This document shows, one piece after another, positions 1 through 8,927 of a DNA stretch of 64,000 nt. Position 1 is the first letter of the stretch. Each line of letters opens with the position of its first letter. The position numbers and the translations under genes are program-made. Origin of the DNA: Lewinellaceae bacterium (GTDB lineage: Bacteria; Bacteroidota; Bacteroidia; Chitinophagales; Saprospiraceae); assembly GCA_020636045.1 (NCBI GenBank), contig JACJYP010000005.1:248001-312000 (forward strand), written 5' to 3'. A model generated the notes under the pieces. That model saw only the letters and a program-made list of their open reading frames with translations. It was not told the DNA's origin and ran no database searches.

Positions 1-134
1 CCATCGATCGAAACGGAAACACCGGCGAGCGGGTTTTTCGTAGCGGCATCGAGTACACTGCCTCGAATGCTGCCGTTGTGCGCCGCAAGAGCAGTTGCCA
101 CCAATGTGAAGAAGAAGCTGAAAAAGAGTTTCAT
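1..134 (-). CDS. N-terminus of a TonB-receptor-like outer-membrane protein (partial)
   Basis: The reverse complement from the ATG at 134 encodes a hydrophobic signal peptide rich in Phe and Leu (MKLFFSFFFTLVATALA) followed by the start of a carboxypeptidase-regulatory-like beta-sandwich (GSIRGSVLDAATKNPLAGVSV). The left edge cuts the gene after about 44 codons. In Bacteroidota this arrangement is typical of TonB-dependent receptors, which import ligands across the outer membrane, but a stand-alone carboxypeptidase-like surface protein is possible. It lies 48 bp downstream of the TPR gene on the same strand and may share its transcript. The family call is an inference from the N-terminus only. 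Confidence 0.6.
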   Translation of the reverse strand, partial: MKLFFSFFFTLVATALAAHNGSIRGSVLDAATKNPLAGVSVSID

Positions 135-182
135 CCGGAAAACAGGAGTTTAAATACAGTTAATATGCAGGCCGGCTTGACA

Positions 183-1502
183 TTATAGCGCTTTTGCTTC
201 ATTGCAAAACGAGCATTCAAGATAAAGGTTGGCCGTGAATGCCTTTCTGATGAGGGTCCTGCCGTCGGAAACTTTCCCGCTTTTGGCCTTTATCAATCCT
301 TCCAGGCATATCAGTTCAGGATTCCGGGAATGGGTGCGCATGGCTTTTTGCAGATGCTCGCCGGCAAGTTTTATGTTCCCGCTATGGTAGTAAATAGTGG
401 CGAGCGAGCGATTGACGTCGATGTTGTCTGGCCGTGTCCTGTATTCCGTCAGGGCATATTCCAGTGCTTTTTGAGGGTCTCCAAGCAGATCGAGATAAAC
501 ACGGGCGTATTCAAGTCCCATCATGTGCCCTGATTGCTCGTCGTCCGCCAGCATGGCGAGGATTTCTTTTGTCAGGGCTCCCGAACCTTTCGCATTGCCT
601 TTCTCTTTTTCCCATTTTGCTTTTTCTACAAAAAATCCAACTTCCGGAATGAGCGCACAGGCCTGATCCATTAGGCGATCTGCTTCAGCCTGACGGCCCT
701 GAAGGGCTTCGAGGCCGGCCATGGCTGCGATGGCGAAGGGATAGTTCGGGCGGGCAGATAATGCCAGTTGAAACTGCAACCGGGCGCTGTCGATCATCCC
801 GTAACGAAGGTACAATTGCCCGAGGTTCAGCCTCGCCCATTCCGTTTGCTCCATACCCGGATAGCCGGCTGAAACAGCCAGTTTCATGGCATCGATAGCG
901 CCCGTCACCTGCCCGTAAATTTCCCGCAAGTAGGAAATGCGGCTGTATGAACGGATATCAGGGCGAATAGATACCATTTTGTCCGCCATTTCAACGGCCT
1001 GTTCGTAATGGCCGAGTTCGACATTTGCGTCGACCAGTACGCCATATATGCTCGCTTCATTCGGATTGATCTGCACCGCTTCTGTAGCGGTTGCGCGGGC
1101 CGCTTCGAACTGGTGCAGGGACATTTGTACGGATGCCTTGTCGACAAGTGCCCTGTATTTTTGGGCGGGGTTGGGCTTTTCGGTCACAACGGTTTCCAAA
1201 AGGGTCAGTATGCCGGGATAATAGTGACCGTGTTCCCCGGAAATGCGGGCTTCCTGCATGAGTAATTCAGCCAGGTTCAGGCGGGCATTCAGGTCGTTAG
1301 GATCGGCACGAACTTTCGAAACGAGTTCCCGGTACATCGACTGTATTTGCGCCAGTTCGCCGTCGGGCCCGATACCCGCAGACCGTTCAAGCAAGGCCGG
1401 GATCGCCACATCGGTTTCTGTTTGAGGAGGGGTGTCCTGACATTGCCAGGTCAAAACACCGGATGCCAGCATGATCAGTGCATATAGGAGTACGTTTTTC
1501 AT
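183..1502 (-). CDS. TPR-repeat protein, exported, possibly a lipoprotein
   Basis: A 439-residue protein made almost entirely of helical tetratricopeptide-type repeats, with recognisable units such as the one starting LNARLNLAELLMQEAR and the one around YRTRPDNIDVNRSLATIYYHSGN. The start chosen is the ATG at 1502, which places a hydrophobic stretch (MKNVLLYALIMLASGVLTW) at the N-terminus followed directly by Gln-Cys. That resembles a lipoprotein signal, although the residues before the Cys do not fit a strict lipobox. An upstream extension would run through the terminator hairpin at 1530-1566 and into the DUF4331 gene, so it was rejected. TPR proteins are scaffolds; the partner is unknown. Its place after two DUF4331 genes suggests a common cell-envelope role, which is inference. 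Confidence 0.75.
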   Translation of the reverse strand: MKNVLLYALIMLASGVLTWQCQDTPPQTETDVAIPALLERSAGIGPDGELAQIQSMYRELVSKVRADPNDLNARLNLAELLMQEARISGEHGHYYPGILTLLETVVTEKPNPAQKYRALVDKASVQMSLHQFEAARATATEAVQINPNEASIYGVLVDANVELGHYEQAVEMADKMVSIRPDIRSYSRISYLREIYGQVTGAIDAMKLAVSAGYPGMEQTEWARLNLGQLYLRYGMIDSARLQFQLALSARPNYPFAIAAMAGLEALQGRQAEADRLMDQACALIPEVGFFVEKAKWEKEKGNAKGSGALTKEILAMLADDEQSGHMMGLEYARVYLDLLGDPQKALEYALTEYRTRPDNIDVNRSLATIYYHSGNIKLAGEHLQKAMRTHSRNPELICLEGLIKAKSGKVSDGRTLIRKAFTANLYLECSFCNEAKAL

Positions 1503-1529
1503 GTTTTTGAATATTTGAAATGAGAAAAA

Positions 1530-1566
1530 GGCACGCCTGCCCGACTGCGGTCGCAGCAGGCGTGCC
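1530..1566 (-). terminator. Rho-independent terminator after the DUF4331 gene
   Basis: A perfect 11-bp inverted repeat (GGCACGCCTGC at 1530-1540, GCAGGCGTGCC at 1556-1566) encloses a second 4-bp stem (CGAC/GTCG). On the minus strand it is followed at once by five T residues and a pyrimidine-rich run. It lies 31 bp after the DUF4331 stop and 28 bp before the TPR start, so it should end or attenuate read-through into the TPR gene. Confidence 0.88.
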
Positions 1567-1597
1567 GGTAGTTTGGAGCAACTTTTGAGCAGTTTGA

Positions 1598-3652
1598 TCA
1601 GTTGGATTTTGTCATCCGAAGCGTCTGACGGACGCTGCCACCAAGCGTGATCGTCGCATAATAGGTGCCCGCGGGTAATCCCGCGGCTTTCCACGCGGTC
1701 TGGTATTCACCTTCCGGTAAAGTCTCGTTAAAGATCGTCTCTAAGTATTTCCCGTTTCCGTCGAACACCATGATCGCAACCTGACCCTTGCTGCGAAGCC
1801 GGTATTTCAAAGTAGTAGCGTCGGTGAAAGGGTTGGGGAAATTGACGGCAAACACCTCCGGCGCATTCAGACCCGTGACGCCCGTAGTGGTAGGCGGGAG
1901 TATCTCGGGCTGGGTGTAGTCCTTCTTTTCTCCGGAGCAGATGCCGGTCCCCGACCAGGGCGTTTGCACATAGGGGAACGCAACCTTGAACGTAGTATCG
2001 TTGGCGCCGATACCCGTATCGTACGATAGTACATTGATCAGGGCAGGCGTTACCGGAGAGCTGCTACTTCCCGGCATGTAATCGTCGTACCAGAGTCCGA
2101 TCGCTGCCAAAGCGACCCCGCTAACTGCTTGCAGTTCGATCCGCGTAACATCATCCTCGAGGCGCCGGCCGTTGGGGAAGCCATCCATGTTCGGGATGAA
2201 CTGGAGATCGGCAGTGGTATTGTACGCCGGATCGGTCAGACCGAGCACGGCGGTCGATATGATGCCCAGGGGACTGAAATTCGGGTCGTTGCGCGGCGTA
2301 GGCGGCACGGCCATATTCAGGCGCAGCATATCGCCGCCGTTTGGCAAAAAGTTGTTGATGAAAGGTTTGCCGGCGGCCAGTGGATCGCCGTTTTTGCCGG
2401 TCGCCAGTTGGTAGGGCCGAAGGTTGGGCACGCCGGTATGAAAAATCGGCCAGAGGTCGACCGAACGCGGAGAGCCGGGCCCCGGCAGCAGCAGGGTGCC
2501 GAAAACCGCATCGTCGAGCGCAGTGCCGGCAAGAGCGGTGTTGCCCTTCAATATGTACAGCCCGTCTTTCCCGTTGCGAAAATCGAAGACACCCAGCGAT
2601 TTGCTCTGGATGCGCAGCGGCGCCAGCGCAGGTACGGCCGCTCCGAATTGGCTGTCATCCATGTACAGCGCCAGTTCGGGGTTGTAAAAATAATTGCCGA
2701 ACGTAGCGAGGTTTTGAAGGTCCTGGTAAGGGGTGGTCGCGTTCCAGAAATCCTTGGCGCCGATCGGAATGACCGCCTCGTTGGTGAGGGGCATGCCCAG
2801 GCGCGAGATCTGCACCCAGTCGCCGCTGTACGATTCGGAGCCGGCAGGGTCGAGCGTGCGGATCTGTTGCCGGCTCGCGGAAGCCCATACACCGATCACA
2901 AAGTCAGGATCGAGGATCGAAGATGCCTGGTCCGCGCTTTTCCCATCTTTTTGCAGCATAGAGACGGGAATTTGCAGCGCGATGGTGGATACATTCAGGC
3001 AGGCGACGCCGTCGCGCGGCGCTTTGCCGTTTTGACGCGGCATGTCTCCGAGGTCGAATACCCCACCCAGGTCCACGAAAAACGGATCGTCGGAAGGACC
3101 GCAAAACACCATTTCTCCGTCGGTAGCGGTCATGATCGCATTGGTCATCAACGCATCATAAGTAGTATTGAGTCCTGCAGCGCCATTGATGGAACGCGGA
3201 CCAATATTGTTGGGTGGTACCATACCGTTCATGACAACGGTTTTGAAGGTCTGCCCTCCATCAGTGCTTTTTTCCAGGTGGTAGGTAGTCTTGTGGTTTT
3301 GCATACCCAGCCGGATGTAAAAGAAGGTAGAGGGATCTTCAAACACCTTCGTAAAAGTGAATCGGTAGATGATATCATCACCAGGTGTGCTGATATCGTT
3401 GTCAATATGTATCTCATACCGGATATTTTCGCCGAAACCGTAATAATTGGGCCCTCCGTGGGGCAACTGCATCGGCACATAGCAGGCGATGATGGTCACG
3501 GTATTGGGATTGTCGGGGCTGCGAAAAGCATAGAGATCGGTGTTGTCACCGAGCGGGTCATTGGAGATCAGCGGCGCCTCGCGGTGACTGGAAGCCCATG
3601 CAGAGCGAACCAGCAGCAGGCACAACGCGATCAGAAGAGTTGTATGTTTCAT
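1598..3652 (-). CDS. DUF4331 family protein with T9SS C-terminal sorting domain
   Basis: 684 residues from the ATG at 3652: signal peptide (MKHTTLLIALCLLLVRSAWA), then the DUF4331 hallmark SSHREAPLISNDPLGDNTDLYAF, a long DUF4331 body, and from about residue 605 a Por-type sorting domain (FAVNFPNPFTDATTLKYRL, a VFDGNGK turn, and LPAGTYYATI near the end). DUF4331 has no established function. The architecture says it is exported through Sec and then the T9SS, and so ends up on the surface or released. It lies 41 bp downstream of a closely similar paralogue whose mature region matches it over most of its length but which lacks the sorting domain. An upstream in-frame extension to 3697 was rejected because it overlaps the end of that paralogue. 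Confidence 0.88.
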   Translation of the reverse strand: MKHTTLLIALCLLLVRSAWASSHREAPLISNDPLGDNTDLYAFRSPDNPNTVTIIACYVPMQLPHGGPNYYGFGENIRYEIHIDNDISTPGDDIIYRFTFTKVFEDPSTFFYIRLGMQNHKTTYHLEKSTDGGQTFKTVVMNGMVPPNNIGPRSINGAAGLNTTYDALMTNAIMTATDGEMVFCGPSDDPFFVDLGGVFDLGDMPRQNGKAPRDGVACLNVSTIALQIPVSMLQKDGKSADQASSILDPDFVIGVWASASRQQIRTLDPAGSESYSGDWVQISRLGMPLTNEAVIPIGAKDFWNATTPYQDLQNLATFGNYFYNPELALYMDDSQFGAAVPALAPLRIQSKSLGVFDFRNGKDGLYILKGNTALAGTALDDAVFGTLLLPGPGSPRSVDLWPIFHTGVPNLRPYQLATGKNGDPLAAGKPFINNFLPNGGDMLRLNMAVPPTPRNDPNFSPLGIISTAVLGLTDPAYNTTADLQFIPNMDGFPNGRRLEDDVTRIELQAVSGVALAAIGLWYDDYMPGSSSSPVTPALINVLSYDTGIGANDTTFKVAFPYVQTPWSGTGICSGEKKDYTQPEILPPTTTGVTGLNAPEVFAVNFPNPFTDATTLKYRLRSKGQVAIMVFDGNGKYLETIFNETLPEGEYQTAWKAAGLPAGTYYATITLGGSVRQTLRMTKSN

Positions 3653-3693
3653 GATAACTTTTCTTGTGGAAAAAATGGAAATTTGGGTTCCGG

Positions 3694-5469
3694 TCATTCT
3701 TCCGGAACGCCGGTTTCGGTGCCGCGCCAGGGCGCTGCGAGGTAGGGGAAGGTTGCACCGAACGGCGCATCATTTGCTTCCACCCCGGTGGAATATTGCA
3801 AAACATTCACGAGCAGGTTGGTTACCGGTGAAGGCGTCTGCCCCGGTACGTAATCATCGTACCACAGACCGATAGCCGCCAGAGCAACACCTCCGACTGC
3901 TTGCAATTCGATGCGGGTGACATCGTCTTCGAGGCGGCGACCATTAGGGAATCCGTCCATGTTCGGTATGAACTGAAGATCGGTTGAAGCCGTGTATGCC
4001 GGATCGGTCAGACCCAACACTGCCGCCTGCACAATGCCCAGGCTGCTGAAATTCGGGTCGCTGCGCGGCGTCGGGGGTACGGCCATGTTCAGGCGCAACA
4101 TATCGCCGCCGTTTGGCAAAAAGTTGTTGATGAAAGGTTTGCCGGCGGCAAGTGGATTGCCGTTTTTCCCGGTTGCCAGTTGATAGGGGGGCAAATTGGG
4201 TACGCCGGTGTGGAAAATCGGCCAGAGATCTACCGAACGCGGCGAACCGGCAGCCGGAAGCAGCAGGGTGCCGAAAACGGCGTCGTCAAGTGCCGTTCCC
4301 GCCAAAGCCGCATTGCCTTTCAATCCGTACAGGCCATCATGGCCGTTGCGGAAGTCAAAAGAACCCAGTGATTTGCTCTGGATGCGGAGACCTTTGAATG
4401 CGGGCACGGCGCCACCGAACTGACTGTCATCCATGTACAACGCCAGTTCGGGGTTGTAAAAGAAATTGCCGTAGGCAGCAAGGTTGGAAAGGTCTTCGTA
4501 GGGTGTCATAAAGTTCCAGCGGTCCTTGAATCCCAGCGGGATCACGACTTCATTGGTCAGCGGCATCCCCAGGCGCGACACCTGCACCCAGTCCCCGCTG
4601 TCGTCGGGGGTGGTGCCGCCAGTACTGAGTGTGCGGATCGCGCGGCGGCTTGCTGACGCCCAAATGCCGATCACGTAGTCCGGATCGAGGATCGAAATGG
4701 CCTGGTCGGCGCCTTTCCCGTCCTTCTGCAGAACGGCGATCGGTACCTGAATGGCGATGGCATGTACATTGTATTTTGACAAACCGTCGCGTACAGGACC
4801 TGTTTGCCGGGGAAGATCTCCCAGATCGAATACGCCACCCAGATCCACGAAAAACGGATCGTCAACAGGACCGCAGAATACTTTTTCACCTGTAGCTGCT
4901 GTAGCGATCGCAGCCATCATCAGGTCCTGGTAATTGGTGGCCCCCAGGCCTGCAGCGCCCTCAATCGAGCGAGGACCGATGTTGTTGGGCGGCACCATGC
5001 CGTCGGCCAGCAGCGTCATGAACGTTGCGCCGCCATCGGTACTGCGTTCCAGGCGGTAGGTCGTTCGAATATTCTGAAGCCCCAGGCGGATATTGAAAAA
5101 TGTCGTCGGGTCCTCGTTTGTTCTGGAAAAGGTAAACCTGTAAATGATATCGTCGCCGGGCGTGCTGACGTCGTTATCGATGTGGATTTCGTAGCGGATA
5201 TTTTCGCCGAAACTGAAATAATTGGGGCCGCCGTATGGCAACTCTGCGGGGATGTAATTGGCAATGATCGTAATGGTATTCGGATCGTCAGGGCTCCTGA
5301 AAGCATACAGGTCGGTATTGTCGGCCAGCGGATCGTTGGAGATCAGCGGCGCCTCACGATGGCTGGAGGCCCGGAGCGACTGACCCGATATCCACAAGGC
5401 CAAAACCAGCATGAAAATGCGCCGGCACTTGGTCGTAACAGACAGTAAAGGATTCATGTCGTCATTCAT
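3694..5469 (-). CDS. DUF4331 family protein without a sorting domain
   Basis: 591 residues from the ATG at 5469 (a second ATG at 5457 is possible). A signal peptide is followed by the same SSHREAPLISNDPLADNTDLYAF hallmark as in the downstream copy, and long stretches match residue for residue, for example the region holding FGTLLLPAAGSPRSVDLWP. The protein stops shortly after the DUF4331 fold (ending TETGVPEE), at the point where the paralogue continues into its T9SS domain. It is therefore predicted to stay in the periplasm or reach another address. The two genes look like a tandem duplication followed by gain or loss of the C-terminal domain. Function is unknown, and a frameshift at the 3' end cannot be excluded by eye. 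Confidence 0.87.
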   Translation of the reverse strand: MNDDMNPLLSVTTKCRRIFMLVLALWISGQSLRASSHREAPLISNDPLADNTDLYAFRSPDDPNTITIIANYIPAELPYGGPNYFSFGENIRYEIHIDNDVSTPGDDIIYRFTFSRTNEDPTTFFNIRLGLQNIRTTYRLERSTDGGATFMTLLADGMVPPNNIGPRSIEGAAGLGATNYQDLMMAAIATAATGEKVFCGPVDDPFFVDLGGVFDLGDLPRQTGPVRDGLSKYNVHAIAIQVPIAVLQKDGKGADQAISILDPDYVIGIWASASRRAIRTLSTGGTTPDDSGDWVQVSRLGMPLTNEVVIPLGFKDRWNFMTPYEDLSNLAAYGNFFYNPELALYMDDSQFGGAVPAFKGLRIQSKSLGSFDFRNGHDGLYGLKGNAALAGTALDDAVFGTLLLPAAGSPRSVDLWPIFHTGVPNLPPYQLATGKNGNPLAAGKPFINNFLPNGGDMLRLNMAVPPTPRSDPNFSSLGIVQAAVLGLTDPAYTASTDLQFIPNMDGFPNGRRLEDDVTRIELQAVGGVALAAIGLWYDDYVPGQTPSPVTNLLVNVLQYSTGVEANDAPFGATFPYLAAPWRGTETGVPEE

Positions 5470-5618
5470 TTTTGTTAAAAAAGATCGGTTTCAATTACGC
5501 GTAGCTTGTTTTGCGTTGCAACTATCAACTATACGACCGACCGCGACGACCGGATTTTTCAAATGCCGATAATTTCAAATTGCGATTCTTTTTTATCCGT
5601 AACAACCATTTCCCGCCA

Positions 5619-7679
5619 ATGAAAAAGATCTTTTTACCGCTTCTCACTTTTATCCTTTTCCTCACATCCTTGACCGGACAAGGTGCCAACGTCGATATTT
5701 TTGCTTCTGAAAAGCACCAGCAGATCGACGGGTTCGGCGCACACCAGGGAGGTGCAGCCGTAAAAACCATATGGTGGCAGCAACTTTATTACGACGATAT
5801 GGGGGCGTCTATTTATCGCGTGGACCTGACGCCCAGACTGGTGGCGCCGTATTCCAATTTGTCGTATTACTCTCCCTGGTTTATGGGCTCGCAGACCGAC
5901 AATGTGTTCAACCTGGAAAACCCCGACAACCCGGACGGCCCCGAAGGCAATCGTGTGCGCACTTACACCGGCGCACAGGACTACTCCCGCCTCTTTGGCG
6001 GCCTCAATGCCCCGATCGCTGTAATGGGGCCTGATATCGACGCGAATGTGGCGTTGTTCAACTATCCGAATGACGGCGCCATACAGGCGGGGCTCGACCG
6101 GCAGGCGCAACTGGGCGATTTTAAACTCATCGGCTCCCTCTGGTCGCCGGTGCCCTGGGTGAAAGTATCCTCGGGAAACACATACAATCAGAACTGGTGG
6201 CCCGGGCCGGTGAGCGGCACTCCCTGGCCATTTATCTGGGGCGGTAATTTTGCCGGCGGCAAACTCGACGTGTCGGGCACGCTGCTTCCCGAATTCGACG
6301 ATGCTGCCCTGGGCGGCACGGGGCCTACGAGCGCGCTGACACAATTTGCCCGCAGTACAGCCGCGTACGTACGTGGGTTTCAGCAACATTTTGGAATTTC
6401 ATTTTATGCCATCAGCATCCAAAACGAACTCAATTTCGAGCAATTCTACAACAGCGCGACCTACCCGCTTTCCAGCCAGTACATTACTGCGCTGAAAGCC
6501 ATCAGGGCTGAGTTCGATCAGTACGACGACCTGAAAGATATCCGGATCATGGGCCCGGAAGACCTGCTGGGCGGCGACGCCTATGGTTTGTGGCAGTACG
6601 GCGGTGCGGGCAATCCCACGCATAAAAATTTGCAATACCTCCAGCATATCGCGGCCGATCCCACAGCCGCAGCGGCCATCGATTTTTTCTGTATCCACGG
6701 ATATGACAGCGACGGGGTGAGTTCCGCAGGCGCCAGTTCTACTTCGTGGAACCGCTGGGTGAATGGCTGGCAGGCAAGCCCGGCGCCGGGCATTCCGGCC
6801 AATGTGGCAGGATTTGGTTCCTATGGGAAAAAGTCGTGGATGACGGAGACCTCCGGGGAAAATGCCGCCTGGATTTATCCGACGAACGGGTTTCCCAACA
6901 ACGGCGGCTGGAGCATTGCGCTGAAAATACATCAGGCTCTGTCGGTCGGGATGGAGAGTGCCTGGTTGTACTGGACTTTTTCCGAAGACCCTGGCACGAG
7001 CCAGGTCGGAGAATTTGCGCTTACCAGCCAGACGGCCGGCAATACTTCTCCTAAATATGTAGGCGCCAAGCATTTTTTCAAATACATCCGCCCCGGCGCC
7101 TGGCGCGTGGGCGCTTCGGTAGCGGGAAATGGCGATCTGCTGGCCGGCGCGTACCTGCATGAAGACAATAAAACGCTCACGGCAGTGCTGATCAATGCCG
7201 GAACCATGGCGCTGACGGTGACGGTAAATCTGCACGATGCCCCGGTCTTGCCGAATACGCTCAATGTGTTCACTTCGGACAATTCAAATCTCTGGCAGGC
7301 ATCTACTGCTTCGATCAACCAGGGAAGTTTTCAGGTCACCATACCTGCTTACGGAGTTGTAACGGTTATTGCGGACGGGGTTTCTACGACAGGAACAGAG
7401 AGCATATCAGATGGGAGTGAACAGTTCTTTCGCAATCACCCCAATCCGTTTGCCGACCAAACCCGGCTGCAATTCCGGATCGCCAAACAGGGGCGGGTAT
7501 CCCTTTGGGTGGAAGATGAGTCCGGTCGGAGGGTATCTGTGTTGCAGGATGATGTGTTGACTTCTCCAGGTCTGCACGAAGTGCTTTTTACGCCCGGCGA
7601 CTTGCCTTCAGGCATTTACTATGGAGTGTTGAGATATGGTGTCCAGCAATTCCGGCAGAAGTTGGTACTTGTCAGATAA
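5619..7679 (+). CDS. Secreted GH30-type glycoside hydrolase with T9SS sorting domain
   Basis: 686 residues from the ATG at 5619, chosen because it begins a clear signal peptide (MKKIFLPLLTFILFLTSLTG). The mature part opens with HQQIDGFGAHQGG, typical of clan GH-A family 30 enzymes. Glu270 in SIQNELNF is the expected acid/base and Glu410 in WMTETSGE the expected nucleophile. After the (beta/alpha)8 barrel comes the side beta-domain (KHFFKYIRPGAWRV onward), then a T9SS sorting domain from HPNPFADQTRLQF to the end. GH30 members act on xylan, glucan or related polysaccharides; the exact substrate cannot be read from the sequence. It is divergent from the DUF4331 pair and convergent with the DUF4249 operon, so it is probably its own transcription unit. 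Confidence 0.87.
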   Translation: MKKIFLPLLTFILFLTSLTGQGANVDIFASEKHQQIDGFGAHQGGAAVKTIWWQQLYYDDMGASIYRVDLTPRLVAPYSNLSYYSPWFMGSQTDNVFNLENPDNPDGPEGNRVRTYTGAQDYSRLFGGLNAPIAVMGPDIDANVALFNYPNDGAIQAGLDRQAQLGDFKLIGSLWSPVPWVKVSSGNTYNQNWWPGPVSGTPWPFIWGGNFAGGKLDVSGTLLPEFDDAALGGTGPTSALTQFARSTAAYVRGFQQHFGISFYAISIQNELNFEQFYNSATYPLSSQYITALKAIRAEFDQYDDLKDIRIMGPEDLLGGDAYGLWQYGGAGNPTHKNLQYLQHIAADPTAAAAIDFFCIHGYDSDGVSSAGASSTSWNRWVNGWQASPAPGIPANVAGFGSYGKKSWMTETSGENAAWIYPTNGFPNNGGWSIALKIHQALSVGMESAWLYWTFSEDPGTSQVGEFALTSQTAGNTSPKYVGAKHFFKYIRPGAWRVGASVAGNGDLLAGAYLHEDNKTLTAVLINAGTMALTVTVNLHDAPVLPNTLNVFTSDNSNLWQASTASINQGSFQVTIPAYGVVTVIADGVSTTGTESISDGSEQFFRNHPNPFADQTRLQFRIAKQGRVSLWVEDESGRRVSVLQDDVLTSPGLHEVLFTPGDLPSGIYYGVLRYGVQQFRQKLVLVR

Positions 7680-7696
7680 ACGCGAATCATCCCCAA

Positions 7697-7732
7697 TGTT
7701 TCAACCCACGATTGAAATCGCGGGTTAAAACA
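7697..7732 (-). terminator. Hairpin between convergent units, best paired on the minus strand
   Basis: TGTTT and AACCC, an A, then CGAT form the left arm; ATCG, a C, GGGTT and AAACA form the right arm, around the loop TGAA. As plus-strand RNA there are two mismatches (C-A and A-C). As minus-strand RNA both become G-U pairs, giving a continuous 16-bp stem. It lies 75 bp past the end of the DUF4249 operon and 17 bp past the GH30 stop. No T-run follows, so its role as terminator is likely but unproven. Confidence 0.55.
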
Positions 7733-7807
7733 ACATATTTCCGCTTATTGAAAAATTCGGGATGAGTCACATTGTCAGATAAAGGAAAAAGAAGGGGAAA
7801 TGATCAT

Positions 7808-8902
7808 TTACTGCCACCAGACCGGCTTATCGAGGGTGCTGGAAGGCAGAACCAGGCAATTGTCGCATTCCAGATGATTTACAGGTGGCCAGGTGGAGAA
7901 GTCGTATTCGCAATACGGAAAATCCTGCAGCAAAAAGTCGTCGCCCAGCAACCCGTTCCTGCTATAGATACGTGCCGTATCGATGGTAGATATTTCGAAA
8001 TAGCCGAGCGCCGGGTTGCCGGGGTCGGTGATGTTTTCCAGGTTGCCGGGCACTCTGGCGGGAGGAGTGTCGAAGATCGTTCCGGTCGGCGATACCAGTT
8101 GGCCGATCTTTTGCCAGTATTCGTAAGCGTTTCGGGTGATCGTATGCTGGTAGACGGAGAAGCAAATGCGGTGCTCGAAAGCAAAATCAATCTTTCTTCT
8201 ACCCACGGGTTCAACGATCGGAGTGCCGGGCTGAAAGGTGCCGGGATCGGCGATTGAGACCCCCTGATCGTTCAGCCTGTTTGTGATATAACATTGTTTT
8301 TGAATATCGAACGGGTTGTAGATTTTGATAATCTCGTTAAAAATATACACGGCTTCGGCTTCCCAGCGCAAATAACGGCCACCCACCTGGTCGGGTGTTT
8401 GGGTATGGGCATAGACAAATGCCCGGGGTTCGCTGGTCAGCGACCCGTCGGCATTGTTGCTCACAAAATAATCTGCTTTCAGACTGACGCTATCCAGCGG
8501 TATGCGCGCCGGCATTTTTTCCGGATTTGAACGATATGTATCACCGTTTGGCAAGACGATCTCAAGCGAATAACTGCGCCCGGATGAGCCCTGTACGTTA
8601 TCCAGACGATAATACCGGGTAGTTCCGTCCTGTTTCTTTTCCTCCTGAAAAAAGTATTCATTGCCAAGATCGTCAGTCAGTCGAATCTGAGCGCCCGGGA
8701 CGGGTTCGAATACCTGTTTGTTGTAATCGCCCGGCCTGGTGATGCGGACGAAGTGGGGCCCGGGCCCGTCCGAAAATGCGCCATAGACTACAATGGCATT
8801 CTCATCTTCACCGGACTGGAAAAAATTGGTTTCGCGCACACAGTTGGCCAGGAACAAAATGCTCACCAGAAAATACAGGACCGGAATAGTTTTGAATTTC
8901 AT
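7808..8902 (-). CDS. DUF4249 family lipoprotein, copy 1 (last gene of receptor operon)
   Basis: 364 residues. The N-terminus is a lipoprotein signal with a good lipobox, LFLANC, lipidated at the Cys. DUF4249 proteins are outer-membrane-associated lipoproteins of unknown mechanism, usually encoded next to TonB-dependent receptors, as here. The mature part begins with a beta-sandwich-like region (GAFSDGPGPHFVRITRPGDY), contains LRWEAEAVYIFNE, and ends with a Cys pair (ECDNC) and the terminal residues WWQ, which all three copies share. It can be aligned without gaps over its whole length to the next gene upstream, so the two are a recent tandem duplication. It is probably co-transcribed from the receptor gene at 13879. 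Confidence 0.85.
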   Translation of the reverse strand: MKFKTIPVLYFLVSILFLANCVRETNFFQSGEDENAIVVYGAFSDGPGPHFVRITRPGDYNKQVFEPVPGAQIRLTDDLGNEYFFQEEKKQDGTTRYYRLDNVQGSSGRSYSLEIVLPNGDTYRSNPEKMPARIPLDSVSLKADYFVSNNADGSLTSEPRAFVYAHTQTPDQVGGRYLRWEAEAVYIFNEIIKIYNPFDIQKQCYITNRLNDQGVSIADPGTFQPGTPIVEPVGRRKIDFAFEHRICFSVYQHTITRNAYEYWQKIGQLVSPTGTIFDTPPARVPGNLENITDPGNPALGYFEISTIDTARIYSRNGLLGDDFLLQDFPYCEYDFSTWPPVNHLECDNCLVLPSSTLDKPVWWQ

Positions 8903-8927
8903 GCTGTAAAGGAATCGTATGAATGGA

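Noticed and set aside
2129..3745. A 538-codon open frame on the plus strand opposite the DUF4331 gene.
   Set aside because: It lies entirely antisense to a gene with clear family homology, has no signal peptide or domain, and results from the codon bias of the real gene.
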